In this document: positions 19,733 through 27,551 of the stretch, one piece after another
Position numbering within the stretch: position 1 is the stretch's first letter
Layout: every line of letters begins with the position of its first letter
Assembly (NCBI RefSeq): GCF_030403505.1
Contig: NZ_JAUEMJ010000001.1
Coordinates: 1,014,606-1,078,605, forward strand
Direction: 5' to 3'
Source of the DNA: Glycomyces tritici
Lineage (GTDB): Bacteria > Actinomycetota > Actinomycetes > Mycobacteriales > Micromonosporaceae
Length of the DNA: 64,000 bases
The notes under the pieces: model-generated
What the model was told of the DNA's origin: nothing
Databases searched by the model: none
The model's input: only the letters and a program-made list of their open reading frames with translations
Translations under genes and position numbers: made by a program

Positions 19733-20058
19733 GTCCCTGCGTGATCGCTGGAGAAACTGGAGATACCGATTCGAGCGCGCATCGAAAGTCGCTTTTGTCC
19801 GATCAGTCCGGTAAGCATAAGGGACCAGGCGGTCGGCGGACGTCACCTCGGCGCCGCGTCGCGGCCGCTCAAGCATGGTGTCCCGGGCCGGAATGCGCAG
19901 GTGCGCGAGGCCGGATGCGGGCGTTCGGCTCGGACACGCGCACACCCGCGCTGATCGCGGTGCTCCGCAGGCGTGCAGAAAGATGTTGGGCCGCAATGGG
20001 CCCCCATCGGGCAGCGCGAAGGGCGCGCCCCGCAGGGGGACGCGCCCTGGTCGTTCGC
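19733..20058. other. Intergenic region with a hairpin
   Basis: These 326 bp lie upstream of the CshA-like gene and downstream of the iron-transport operon. The right part holds the operon terminator (20020-20048). The left part must contain the surface-protein promoter, but no clear consensus was found. Confidence 0.5.
20020..20048 (-). terminator. Terminator of siderophore transport operon
   Basis: Stem AGGGCGCGCCCC/GGGG-A-CGCGCCCT has one bulged base and a 4-nt loop; it lies 11 bp past the substrate-binding protein stop. Confidence 0.65.
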
Positions 20059-21000
20059 TCAGGCCTGGAGGTACTGCTCCAGGTCGTCCAGGATCATGCC
20101 GGCGGCGGTGACCCCGATGCCGGTCATCCAGACCTCGTCGTCGACCTCGTAGGCCTTGCCGCCCTGCACGGCCGCGATCGACTGCCACAGCTCACCGCCG
20201 GTGTAGTCGGCGAGCATCGACGCGCCGTCGGCGCCATAGGCGCAGTAGAAGACCACGTCGCCGCCGACCGTGTCGAGCTCCTCGGCAGAGACCTCGGCGA
20301 AGCGCTTGTCGTCGGCGTCGGCCAGCTGCTGCAGCTCGGGCCGGGCCAGGCCGACGTCGCCGACCACGATGCCGGAGAACGAGTCCGGGCCGTAGACCCG
20401 GATCTGGTCGGGCATGAACCGCACCAGGCTCACCTCGGTGCTGATCGCGTCCCCGAGGGAGGCGCCGAACTCGGCGGCGCGGGCCTCGTAATCGTCGAGC
20501 AGCTGCTTCGCCTCCTCGCCCTTGCCGAGCGCGTCGCCGTCGAGGAGGAAGTTCTCCTTCCAGGTGACGCCGACCTGCTCGGTGAACACGGTCGGGGCGA
20601 TCGCGTTCAGCTCGTCGTAGAACGCCTCTTGGCGGAACTTCGAGCCGAGGATGAGGTCGGGTTCGAGGGCCTCGATCGCCTCCAGGTCGGGCTCGGACGT
20701 GGTGCCGACGACGGTGACCCCGGAGAGGTCGCCGAGGTAGGTGGGCAGTTCGGTCTCTCCGGCGCGGGCCGCGCCGACCGGGGTGACGCCGAGCGAGAGC
20801 GCGGTGTCGATCTTGTCGGTGTCGAGGACGACGACCCGCTGGGGTTCGGCGGGGATCTCGGAGCTGCCCATGGCGTGCTCGATGGTGCGGGTCTCGCCTT
20901 CGGCCTCGTTGCGTTCGGCGGCCGGGTCAGACGTCCCGCATGCGGCCAGCGCGAGCGCGCAGGCCGAGGCGGCGCCGAAGGCCAGCAGTCTTCTTCTCAT
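20059..21000 (-). CDS. Iron-siderophore ABC transporter substrate-binding lipoprotein
   Basis: This 313-residue protein has a lipoprotein signal with lipobox LALAAC (Cys about 21) and a FecB/FepB-like periplasmic-binding fold: PQRVVVLDTDKIDTALSLGV, then EALEPDLILGSKFR, with the single long connecting helix typical of class III binding proteins. It binds a ferric siderophore outside the membrane and passes it to the two upstream permeases. The ATG at 21000 has an AAGGGAA ribosome-binding site inside the preceding permease gene, whose 3' end it overlaps by 74 bp. The ATPase subunit is not in the window. Confidence 0.92.
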   Translation of the reverse strand: MRRRLLAFGAASACALALAACGTSDPAAERNEAEGETRTIEHAMGSSEIPAEPQRVVVLDTDKIDTALSLGVTPVGAARAGETELPTYLGDLSGVTVVGTTSEPDLEAIEALEPDLILGSKFRQEAFYDELNAIAPTVFTEQVGVTWKENFLLDGDALGKGEEAKQLLDDYEARAAEFGASLGDAISTEVSLVRFMPDQIRVYGPDSFSGIVVGDVGLARPELQQLADADDKRFAEVSAEELDTVGGDVVFYCAYGADGASMLADYTGGELWQSIAAVQGGKAYEVDDEVWMTGIGVTAAGMILDDLEQYLQA

Positions 21001-22063
21001 TTCGGGTTCCCTTCGTCAGCAGCAGGTAGATGAGGTAGACGCCGCCGAGCGCGGCGGTGAGGACGCCGGCGGGCATCTGGTAGTCGCCGAATGCGGTGCG
21101 GCCCAGCCAGTCCGCGAGGACGAGCAGTACGGCGCCGGTGAGGGCGGAGGCGAGCAGGGGCGGGCGGGAGGTGCGGGCGAGGCGGCGGGCGACCTGGGGC
21201 GCGGCGAGGGCGACGAACTCGACGGCGCCGACCTGGGAGACGGCCGCGGAGGCGAGGACGATGCCGAGGACGGCGAGGCCGATGCGGCGGCCGGTGACGC
21301 GGACGCCGATGCCGATTGCGGTGGGGTCGTCGAGGTCGGTGGTGTCGAGGGCGCGCTGCGCCCAGACGAGTGCGGGGAGGGCGAGGAGGAGGAAGGCGCC
21401 GAGGAAGGCCGTCTCGGTCCAGCCGCGCCCGGCGAGGGTGCCGATGAGCCAGATCTGGGCGCGCTGGGCGTCGATGGCGTCGGCGGAGAGCAGGAGGATC
21501 TGCGTGCCGGACTTGAGGAGGACGGCGACGGCGACGCCGGCGAGCACGAAGCGGGGCGCGGAGAGCGAGCCGCGGGAGGCGGTGAGGAGGACGAGCGCTG
21601 CGGCGGCGAGGCCGCCGGCGAGGGCGGCCGGGGCGAGGAGGGCGTAGGCGAGCCCGGCGGTGAGCGCGAAGGTCGCGGCGAGCCCGGCTCCGGCGGTGAC
21701 GCCGATGATGTCGGGGCTGGCGAGGGGGTTGCGGGCGACGGACTGGATGAGCGCGCCGGCGATGCCGAGGGCGGCCCCGGCGGCGACGGCGAGGACGGTG
21801 CGGGGCAGTCGCAGGACCTCGACGGTGCGGTCGTAGCCGGTGGTGCCGGTGAGGGTGGCGATCGTGTCCGCGAAGGTGATGTAGGTGTCGCCCAGGCAGA
21901 GTGCGGCGGTGACGGCCGCGAGCAGGGCGATGAGGAGGAGCACGCAGACGGCGGCGCTGCGGCGGTGCCAGGTGAGGGAGAGCGGGCCGGAGCGCAGGAC
22001 GGTGCGGCCGGGGAGCGGCGCGGCCGTTTCGCTTCGGGCGGGGGTGTTCGCAAGGCGCCTCAT
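20927..22063 (-). CDS. Iron-siderophore ABC transporter permease (FecCD family)
   Basis: This 378-residue polytopic protein of the FecCD/BtuC type has about ten helices. Family blocks include LRLPRTVLAVAAGAALGIAGA, QSVARNPLASPDIIGVTAGAG and VGAVEFVALAAPQVARRL. It forms a heterodimeric channel with the permease encoded at 22068. The C-terminus is extended by about 25 basic residues (RNEKKTAGLRRRLGLRARAG) that arise from the overlap with the substrate-binding protein gene. The gap to the upstream permease is only 4 bp. Confidence 0.93.
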   Translation of the reverse strand: MRRLANTPARSETAAPLPGRTVLRSGPLSLTWHRRSAAVCVLLLIALLAAVTAALCLGDTYITFADTIATLTGTTGYDRTVEVLRLPRTVLAVAAGAALGIAGALIQSVARNPLASPDIIGVTAGAGLAATFALTAGLAYALLAPAALAGGLAAAALVLLTASRGSLSAPRFVLAGVAVAVLLKSGTQILLLSADAIDAQRAQIWLIGTLAGRGWTETAFLGAFLLLALPALVWAQRALDTTDLDDPTAIGIGVRVTGRRIGLAVLGIVLASAAVSQVGAVEFVALAAPQVARRLARTSRPPLLASALTGAVLLVLADWLGRTAFGDYQMPAGVLTAALGGVYLIYLLLTKGTRNEKKTAGLRRRLGLRARAGRMRDV

Positions 22064-22067
22064 GCCG

Positions 22068-23123
22068 TCACCGTCCCCTCGAAGCTTGCGAGCCGTAAAT
22101 CTGGCGAGCGCGCCTGACCAGCACGATGAGCAGCGGTGCGCCGATGACGGCGCAGATGATGCCCGCGGGGGCTTCGCCGGGGACGATCACTCGTCCGATG
22201 ACGTCGGCGGTCAGCAGCATGCAGGGACCGAGCATGAGGCTCAGGGCGATCTGCGCGCGGTGGCTCGCGCCCACCGCCCATCGGGCGAGGTGCGGGATGG
22301 CGAGGCCGATGAAGCCGATCGGGCCGGCCGCCGCGACGGCCGCGCCCGTCAGGAGCGCCACGGTGACGGCGGCGGTGGCGCGGGTGAGGCCGACGCGGTG
22401 GCCGAGGCCGGCGGCGGCTTCGGCGCCGAGCTGCAGGCCGTCCATGCCGCGGGCCGCCAGGAGTGCGAGGACGAGGCCGCCCAGCAGGAACGGGGCCATG
22501 CCCCAGGCGACTTCGGCGTCGCGTCCGGCGAGGGAGCCGACGGCCCAGAACCGGTACTGGTCGAAGGAGTGCACGTCGGTGGCGAGCACGGCGTAGACCA
22601 TCGCGGAGAGGCTGGCGTCCAGGGCGGCCCCGCACAGGGCGTAGGTGACGGTGCCGCCGCCGGTGTTCCGGGCGGCGACCGTGGAGACGGCGTAGCCGAT
22701 GAGTCCGGCGGCGAGGGCGCCCGCGATGCCGAGCCACACGTACTGGCCGATGCCGGTGAGGCCCAGGACGCTGAGGCCGATGACCACGCCGAGGCTGGCG
22801 CCGGCGGCGACGCCGAAGATGCGCGGGTCGGCGAGGGGGTTGCGGGTGAGGGTCTGCATGAGGACCCCGGCGACGGCGAGGCCGGCCCCGGCGAGGAGGC
22901 CGACGGCGGTGCGGGGGACGCGCTGCTCCCAGACGACGGCCGCCGCGATGGCGTCGGTGCGGGTGAGGCCGTGCCAGACCTCGACGGGGGTGAGGTCGCG
23001 GGCGCCGATCGCGAGCGAGGCGATCACGATGAGCCCCAAGGCGATCGCGGAGGCCCCGACGGGCAGGGCCCGGTTGCGGGCCCCGCGCGCGGTCCGGGCG
23101 GGTCGGAGTCGGGCGACGGGCAC
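22068..23123 (-). CDS. Iron-siderophore ABC transporter permease (FecCD family), first gene of operon
   Basis: This 351-residue FecCD-type permease has the blocks VPRTAVGLLAGAGLAVAGVL, TRNPLADPRIFGVAAGASL and GPIGFIGLAIPHLARW. It is the promoter-proximal gene of a three-gene iron uptake operon. Start GTG at 23123 has a TATGCT -10 (23131-23136) 7 nt upstream, so it is probably leaderless. An IdeR/DtxR-type box overlaps this promoter, implying repression in iron-replete cells. Confidence 0.93.
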   Translation of the reverse strand: MPVARLRPARTARGARNRALPVGASAIALGLIVIASLAIGARDLTPVEVWHGLTRTDAIAAAVVWEQRVPRTAVGLLAGAGLAVAGVLMQTLTRNPLADPRIFGVAAGASLGVVIGLSVLGLTGIGQYVWLGIAGALAAGLIGYAVSTVAARNTGGGTVTYALCGAALDASLSAMVYAVLATDVHSFDQYRFWAVGSLAGRDAEVAWGMAPFLLGGLVLALLAARGMDGLQLGAEAAAGLGHRVGLTRATAAVTVALLTGAAVAAAGPIGFIGLAIPHLARWAVGASHRAQIALSLMLGPCMLLTADVIGRVIVPGEAPAGIICAVIGAPLLIVLVRRARQIYGSQASRGR

Positions 23124-23133
23124 GCCCTAGAGC

Positions 23134-23152
23134 ATAGGCGAGCCTAACCTAA
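23134..23152. promoter_or_regulatory. IdeR/DtxR-type iron box
   Basis: Read on the minus strand, TTAGGTTAGGCTCGCCTAT matches 16 of 19 positions of the established IdeR/DtxR consensus TTAGGTTAGSCTAACCTAA. It overlaps the -10 hexamer of the siderophore permease operon, so binding of the Fe(II)-loaded repressor would block initiation. Confidence 0.8.
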
Positions 23153-23201
23153 TGGGAAAGCGCCGAATGCGGAATGTGATCTGCACTCTCGAAGGCGCAG
23201 G

Positions 23202-23612
23202 TCATTCGGGGTAGCGGATGCCCTCGGCCACGGCCTTGACCGCTTCGAACCCCTTGCGCTCGAACGGGTCGCGCACCTCGACGGCGAGGCCCGGCTCGAT
23301 GAGGCGGGCGATCTCGCGCTCGCTCGCGAAGCCGTCGTCGCCGAAGGCGCTCGGGCTCCAGTCGTCGCCGCGCTCGTGGTACTCGGCGAGGAACCCCTTG
23401 AGGGCCTGGCCGTCCTTGAGGCGCGGCGCGCGCATGACCTGCACTTGGAGGTCGACGCGCCACGTGCCGGGCTCGATCTCGGTCTCCCATACGCGCTGGG
23501 TGCAGTCGACGCCCTCCCATTCGGTCACGAAATCCGAGGGGGTGCCGAGGTCTTCGGGCAGGTAGGTGAGGGCGAGGCCGTCGAGGCGCGATTCGGTGCC
23601 GCTGATCGTCAT
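23202..23612 (-). CDS. Conserved-looking protein of unknown function
   Basis: This 136-residue soluble, acidic protein has no signal peptide. It has a beta-rich middle (DFVTEWEGVDCTQRVWETEIEPGTW is within it) and a mixed C-terminal half ending GIRYPE. I do not recognise the family. Start at ATG 23612 is supported by TACGAT 6 nt upstream (23619-23624); a longer frame to 23687 is possible but lacks support. It stands alone between the iron operon and a secreted nuclease gene. Confidence 0.7.
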   Translation of the reverse strand: MTISGTESRLDGLALTYLPEDLGTPSDFVTEWEGVDCTQRVWETEIEPGTWRVDLQVQVMRAPRLKDGQALKGFLAEYHERGDDWSPSAFGDDGFASEREIARLIEPGLAVEVRDPFERKGFEAVKAVAEGIRYPE

Positions 23613-23858
23613 GCCGCGATCGTACCCATTCGTCCACGCGCGAAACCGGACTTGCGCGTCGCGGGTCGCGCGCGCCTGGATGTCCACATCGGGATGATTT
23701 CGTAAGTATGCAATGTCCTGTGGGTAAAAGATTGACTTCGCCCCTTGCGCGGCGTTGACATCCCATGATTCGATGATTCACGAGTGAACATCGCATTCGC
23801 GTGCGCCGTTCCCGCCCGTCCCCCTGAAACCGCCGGTCACTCCCCCACAGGAGCCTCC

Positions 23859-24518
23859 ATGCTTGCAGTCAAACGCGTCTCGAAGCGCGCCCTCGCCCTC
23901 GCGGCGGCCGCCTCGCTCGCCGTCCTCTCCGTGATCGTGCTCGACGCCGCCCCCGCCGAGGCCGTGCGGCCCCCGGGCATCCCCTCGCTCTCCACCGCGC
24001 AGTCCGAACTCAACCAGCTCACCGTCGCGAACGAGTCGAACGGCGACTCCTACGACCGCGACCTCTTCCCGCACTGGTCCTCGGTCGGCGGCGGCTGCAC
24101 CGCCCGCCAGTACGTGCTCAAGCGCGACGGCTCGAACGTCCAGACCGGCTCCGACTGCCAGCCCGACTCCGGCTCCTGGCAGTCCGATTTCGACAACGTC
24201 TGGACCTCCACGGTCTCCAACGCCACCGTCGACCACGTCGTGGCCCTCTCCGAGGCCTGGGCCTCGGGCGCGAGCCAGTGGAGCACCTCCGAGCGCCAGG
24301 CCTTCGCCAACGACATCAGCTCGCCGCAGCTGTGGATCGCCACGACCTCCATCAACTCCGCCAAGGGCGACAAGGACCCCGCCGAGTGGATGCCGCCGAA
24401 CACCTCCGTGCGCTGCGACTACGTCAAGGCCTGGACGCACGTGAAGTACCTGTACGACCTCACGGTGAACGCCGCCGAGAAGAGCGCGATCCAGTCGCAC
24501 TTCAACACCTACTGCTAG
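23859..24518 (+). CDS. Secreted HNH nuclease (DUF1524 type)
   Basis: This 219-residue protein has a Sec signal peptide (1-36, cleaved near AEAV) and a DUF1524/GmrSD-C-like HNH domain: DHVVALSEAW (about 132-141) carries the His of the beta-beta-alpha-metal site, and INSAKGDKDPAEWMP gives the Asn/Lys-rich second half. Cys pairs (GGCTARQ, DCQP, RCDY, TYC end) suggest disulfides, fitting an extracellular nuclease. An AGGAG ribosome-binding site fixes the ATG. It is followed at once by a very strong terminator, so it is monocistronic. Confidence 0.88.
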   Translation: MLAVKRVSKRALALAAAASLAVLSVIVLDAAPAEAVRPPGIPSLSTAQSELNQLTVANESNGDSYDRDLFPHWSSVGGGCTARQYVLKRDGSNVQTGSDCQPDSGSWQSDFDNVWTSTVSNATVDHVVALSEAWASGASQWSTSERQAFANDISSPQLWIATTSINSAKGDKDPAEWMPPNTSVRCDYVKAWTHVKYLYDLTVNAAEKSAIQSHFNTYC

Positions 24519-24523
24519 ACGCG

Positions 24524-24564
24524 CGGAACGGCGGCCCGCTCAACGCGAGCGGGCCGCCGTTCCG
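24524..24564. terminator. Strong bidirectional terminator after nuclease gene
   Basis: A perfect 17-bp stem (24524-24540 with 24548-24564, core AACGGCGGCCCGCT) and a 7-nt loop lies 6 bp past the nuclease stop and just past the stop of the convergent gene at 24571. Confidence 0.85.
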
Positions 24565-24570
24565 TGTCGC

Positions 24571-25077
24571 CTAAGCGTTGACCAGGGAGATCAAACCGAC
24601 CAGGAGCGCGAGCCCGCAGGCCACGAGCCCCAGGATCAGGCCGGTCGTCGCGATGCCCTTGCCCGAGACGCCGCCCTGCGCGTACCGGATCTGGCGCTTC
24701 GCGTACACGGCCAGGGAGACCGAGCCGATGCCGAAGAGCGCCGCGGACATGAAGAACGTGAGGCCCGCCCACGGGCTGAAGATCGCGCCGATCAGCCCGG
24801 GCACGGCACCGCCGATCCCCGCGATCCCGGCCACCAGCGAACCGATGGCCGGACCTGAAGGGATCGGCTTGAGCCGCGGGAACATGAGGGGAAAGCCGTC
24901 GACGAGGACAGGTGCGGGGACTGCCATCGGCTGCCAGACGGGCTGCATCGGCTGCATGGGATAAAGGTGCTGGTACTGCGGCTGCGGCTGCGGCTGCGGG
25001 TAGCCGTGGACCGGCGGAACGGGCGGCGCCTGAGGCGGCTGCTGCATGTGAGGTTGGTACGGGTCCTGCGCGGTCAC
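24571..25077 (-). CDS. DUF4190-like membrane protein with Pro/Gln-rich N-terminus
   Basis: This 168-residue protein has a low-complexity Pro/Gln/Tyr-rich cytoplasmic N-terminus (about 1-65) followed by three hydrophobic segments (about 75-97, 100-122, 144-167) and the DUF4190-type loop KRQIRYAQGGVSGKGIATTGLILG. Such proteins are common in actinobacteria and have no known biochemical role. It is 9 bp downstream of the double-DivIVA mini-protein gene and probably co-transcribed with it. Confidence 0.82.
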   Translation of the reverse strand: MTAQDPYQPHMQQPPQAPPVPPVHGYPQPQPQPQYQHLYPMQPMQPVWQPMAVPAPVLVDGFPLMFPRLKPIPSGPAIGSLVAGIAGIGGAVPGLIGAIFSPWAGLTFFMSAALFGIGSVSLAVYAKRQIRYAQGGVSGKGIATTGLILGLVACGLALLVGLISLVNA

Positions 25078-25086
25078 GCCCCCAGA

Positions 25087-25302
25087 CTAGCCGCCTCGAA
25101 GGGTTCTCGCGACCTCGGTGAAGTACTCGTCGACCTCCCTGGTGTCGTAGCCGCGCAACGTCAACTGGAAGCCGAGGTTCTTGAGGGAGTCGGGGTGCGG
25201 AGGCGCGCCGGCATCGGTGGCCTGCCTGATGCGGGCCACCGCACGGTCGACTTGGGCACGGTCGTATCCGCGGAAACGGACAGAGAAGAAGGGGTTCTCC
25301 AT
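25087..25302 (-). CDS. Mini-protein with two DivIVA-type motifs
   Basis: This 71-residue protein consists of two copies of the short DivIVA N-terminal motif: FFSVRFRGYDRAQVDRAV (5-22) and FQLTLRGYDTREVDEYF (45-61), each with the GYDxxxVD core. There is no long coiled coil of the kind full DivIVA/Wag31 proteins use for polymerisation. It may bind curved membrane or a DivIVA partner (inference). It sits between the MoxR/DUF58/TgpA operon and the DUF4190-like gene, all on the minus strand. Confidence 0.8.
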   Translation of the reverse strand: MENPFFSVRFRGYDRAQVDRAVARIRQATDAGAPPHPDSLKNLGFQLTLRGYDTREVDEYFTEVARTLRGG

Positions 25303-25394
25303 ACGTCACAGTCTGCCAGGTCAACACCACGGAGTGGGATCGGCCCGCCCTAGATCAATTTTCGACGGTCGAAACAACTCGTAACGGCCACAAG

Positions 25395-27551
25395 TTAAGT
25401 GAGGAAACGCCTCACCCAATTCACTTGATGCCGAATTGTCCGTGAGAACGGGGCGACCAGAGCCGCGGCCGCATCCGCGTCGGCGTCCGAGACCGCCCCC
25501 GGCGCGAACGCCGCGGCGTTCACCAGCCGCGGCAGCGCCCCGACATCCGCCTCGAGCGCGGCCAGCCGCACCGCGGCCTCCTCCGCGTTCGCATGCGCGG
25601 GCACCCGCACACCCGCCCGGCCGGCCTCCGCCAGCACCTCGGCCCAGGCCCCCGCGACCCGCTCGGCCGGCGTCCCCTTCCGGAGCCGGCGCCGCCGCCG
25701 CAGGGCCCGCCTCGCCTTGAGCGCCAACGGGACGCAGGCCAGCAGCAGCGCCGCCGCCGCGTACCAGACCCAGCGCGGGATGCCCGCGTCCTCCTGCCCG
25801 GCCTCCTCGTTGAAGTCGCCGTCCTGCTCCAGCGCCTCGTCGTTGAAGTCCTCGGCCTCACCGCCGCCGCCCTCGGCCTCCTCAGGGCTCGGCGTCTCCT
25901 CCTCCATCTTCTCCAACGTGTCCTCCGGCGGAATCGGAGCGACCCCCGCAGCAGGCATCGGATCGAACCGGACCCACCCCGGCCCGTCGAACGCGACCTC
26001 CGGCCAGGCCTGGCCCTGCGCGGCCGTCACCGTACTGGCGCCCGAGGGCACGTCGAAACCGACCACCACCCGGCTCGGCAGGCCCGCCATGCGGGCGATC
26101 ACCGCGTACGCGGAGGCGAAATGCTCCGAGGTGCCGCGCTGGCCGCCCGCCGTCACCGGGCTGCCGAGGAAGAACCCGAGGGCGGGCATGTCGTGGCCTG
26201 AAGGCGCGTCGGCGTCGAAGGCGTAGTGCTGGGAGAGGAAGTCCGCGAGCCCTTGGGCCCGTTCGAAAGGCGTGTCGTAGGTGGCGTTGATGTACTCGGC
26301 GATCTGGACCATGATCTCCGGGGTCCCGGGCGGGACCGCGACCGTGGTCGCGTCCGAGAGGTCGGGCCGGGCCGACTCGGCGCCGGCCGGATCGTTGCCC
26401 ACGAGCGCGGCGTCGATGTGGAACCTCGTGCCCGTGGCGAGGCCGTCCGGGGTGAGCAGGCATTTCGTCTCGAGGTTCACGGCGATCGGCAGATCGGTGA
26501 CGCCCGCGGGATCGGCGGGGGCCGGCACGAGCTTGCCGCCGAGCCCGATGATCTCGACGTCGGCCGAGTAGGTGGCCTCGCCCGCGCCCGGCACCACGGT
26601 GCCCGCGGTCCGGAAGTCGCCGGTGGACTGCCAGGTGGTGCCGTCGTACTCGGTGAGCACGGCGAGGCGCATCCACGCGTCCGCGCTCGTGTCCGCCTTG
26701 AACAGCTCCTTGTCGGGGGACTGCGCCCACTCGGCGATGCGCACGAGCGGGTTGAGGTCGATGTCGGTGAGCTGCGGCGGCTCCACGTACTCGCGCGGGT
26801 CCCCGGGGCTGGTCGTGACCAGCCGGGCCGCGGCCGGGCCGAGGACCGCGACCGCCGCGACCAGCACGGTGGTGGTGACGACCGCGCCCACGAGGGCGGG
26901 TGTGCGCGACGGCGCCTGGCCCTCAACCGTGGCGTCGCGGTCGGGCCGCCGCTCGGGCGGCGCAGCGGTCACCGCCAGGGCGACGGCGGCGAGCACGCAG
27001 TAGGCGATCGCGTAGAGCGGGCCCGCGTCGGCGTTCGGACCGACGAGGTACAGGCCCGCGCCGTACAGGAGCGTCGGCGGCAGGCAGCCCAGGAGCGTGC
27101 GGCCGTAGCGGATCGCGAACTCGCACGAGAGCGTCGCCGCGAGCCAGGTCAGGAAGACGGGCACGACCACGGTGTCGGGCACGGGCTCGACGGGGATGAG
27201 CGCGGTCAAGGTCCGCGGCACGGCGTTGACCAGCGCGTCGACCGCGGTCACGCCGAGCGGGTCGGTGCCGTCGCTCGTGAGGGCGATGGCCCCGAGCAGG
27301 TAGGCGGCCAGGCCCGCGGCCGAGACGCCGGGGGCGAGGAACGCGGGCCGGTTGCGCAGCGCGAAGCCGATCGCGAACGCCGCGAACGCGGCCCCGGCGA
27401 CCAGGAGCAGGAGCATCCGGCCGTGGTAGACGCGCGCCGCCACGGTGCCGGCGACCAGGCACATGAGCGTGAGCGAGGCGGCGACGGCGGCGACGCGCAG
27501 GCGGTAGCGGGCGCGGCGCTGCCGCCTCTGGTTCGTGTTCGCCGTGCTCAC
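25395..27551 (-). CDS. Transglutaminase-like membrane protein (TgpA/DUF3488 type), probably inactive
   Basis: This 718-residue protein has six or so N-terminal helices (about 20-215, DUF3488-like), an extracytoplasmic transglutaminase-like domain (about 400-530), an acidic Glu-rich stretch, another membrane helix (about 588-606) and a cytoplasmic C-terminal domain (DUF4129-like). In the transglutaminase core the catalytic Cys position is Ser475 (RGTSEHFASAY) and the catalytic His position is Gln514 (GQAWPEV); the Asp in WVRFDP remains. Enzyme activity is therefore unlikely. The GTG start at 27551 overlaps the DUF58 stop (GTGA). Confidence 0.88.
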   Translation of the reverse strand: MSTANTNQRRQRRARYRLRVAAVAASLTLMCLVAGTVAARVYHGRMLLLLVAGAAFAAFAIGFALRNRPAFLAPGVSAAGLAAYLLGAIALTSDGTDPLGVTAVDALVNAVPRTLTALIPVEPVPDTVVVPVFLTWLAATLSCEFAIRYGRTLLGCLPPTLLYGAGLYLVGPNADAGPLYAIAYCVLAAVALAVTAAPPERRPDRDATVEGQAPSRTPALVGAVVTTTVLVAAVAVLGPAAARLVTTSPGDPREYVEPPQLTDIDLNPLVRIAEWAQSPDKELFKADTSADAWMRLAVLTEYDGTTWQSTGDFRTAGTVVPGAGEATYSADVEIIGLGGKLVPAPADPAGVTDLPIAVNLETKCLLTPDGLATGTRFHIDAALVGNDPAGAESARPDLSDATTVAVPPGTPEIMVQIAEYINATYDTPFERAQGLADFLSQHYAFDADAPSGHDMPALGFFLGSPVTAGGQRGTSEHFASAYAVIARMAGLPSRVVVGFDVPSGASTVTAAQGQAWPEVAFDGPGWVRFDPMPAAGVAPIPPEDTLEKMEEETPSPEEAEGGGGEAEDFNDEALEQDGDFNEEAGQEDAGIPRWVWYAAAALLLACVPLALKARRALRRRRRLRKGTPAERVAGAWAEVLAEAGRAGVRVPAHANAEEAAVRLAALEADVGALPRLVNAAAFAPGAVSDADADAAAALVAPFSRTIRHQVNWVRRFLT

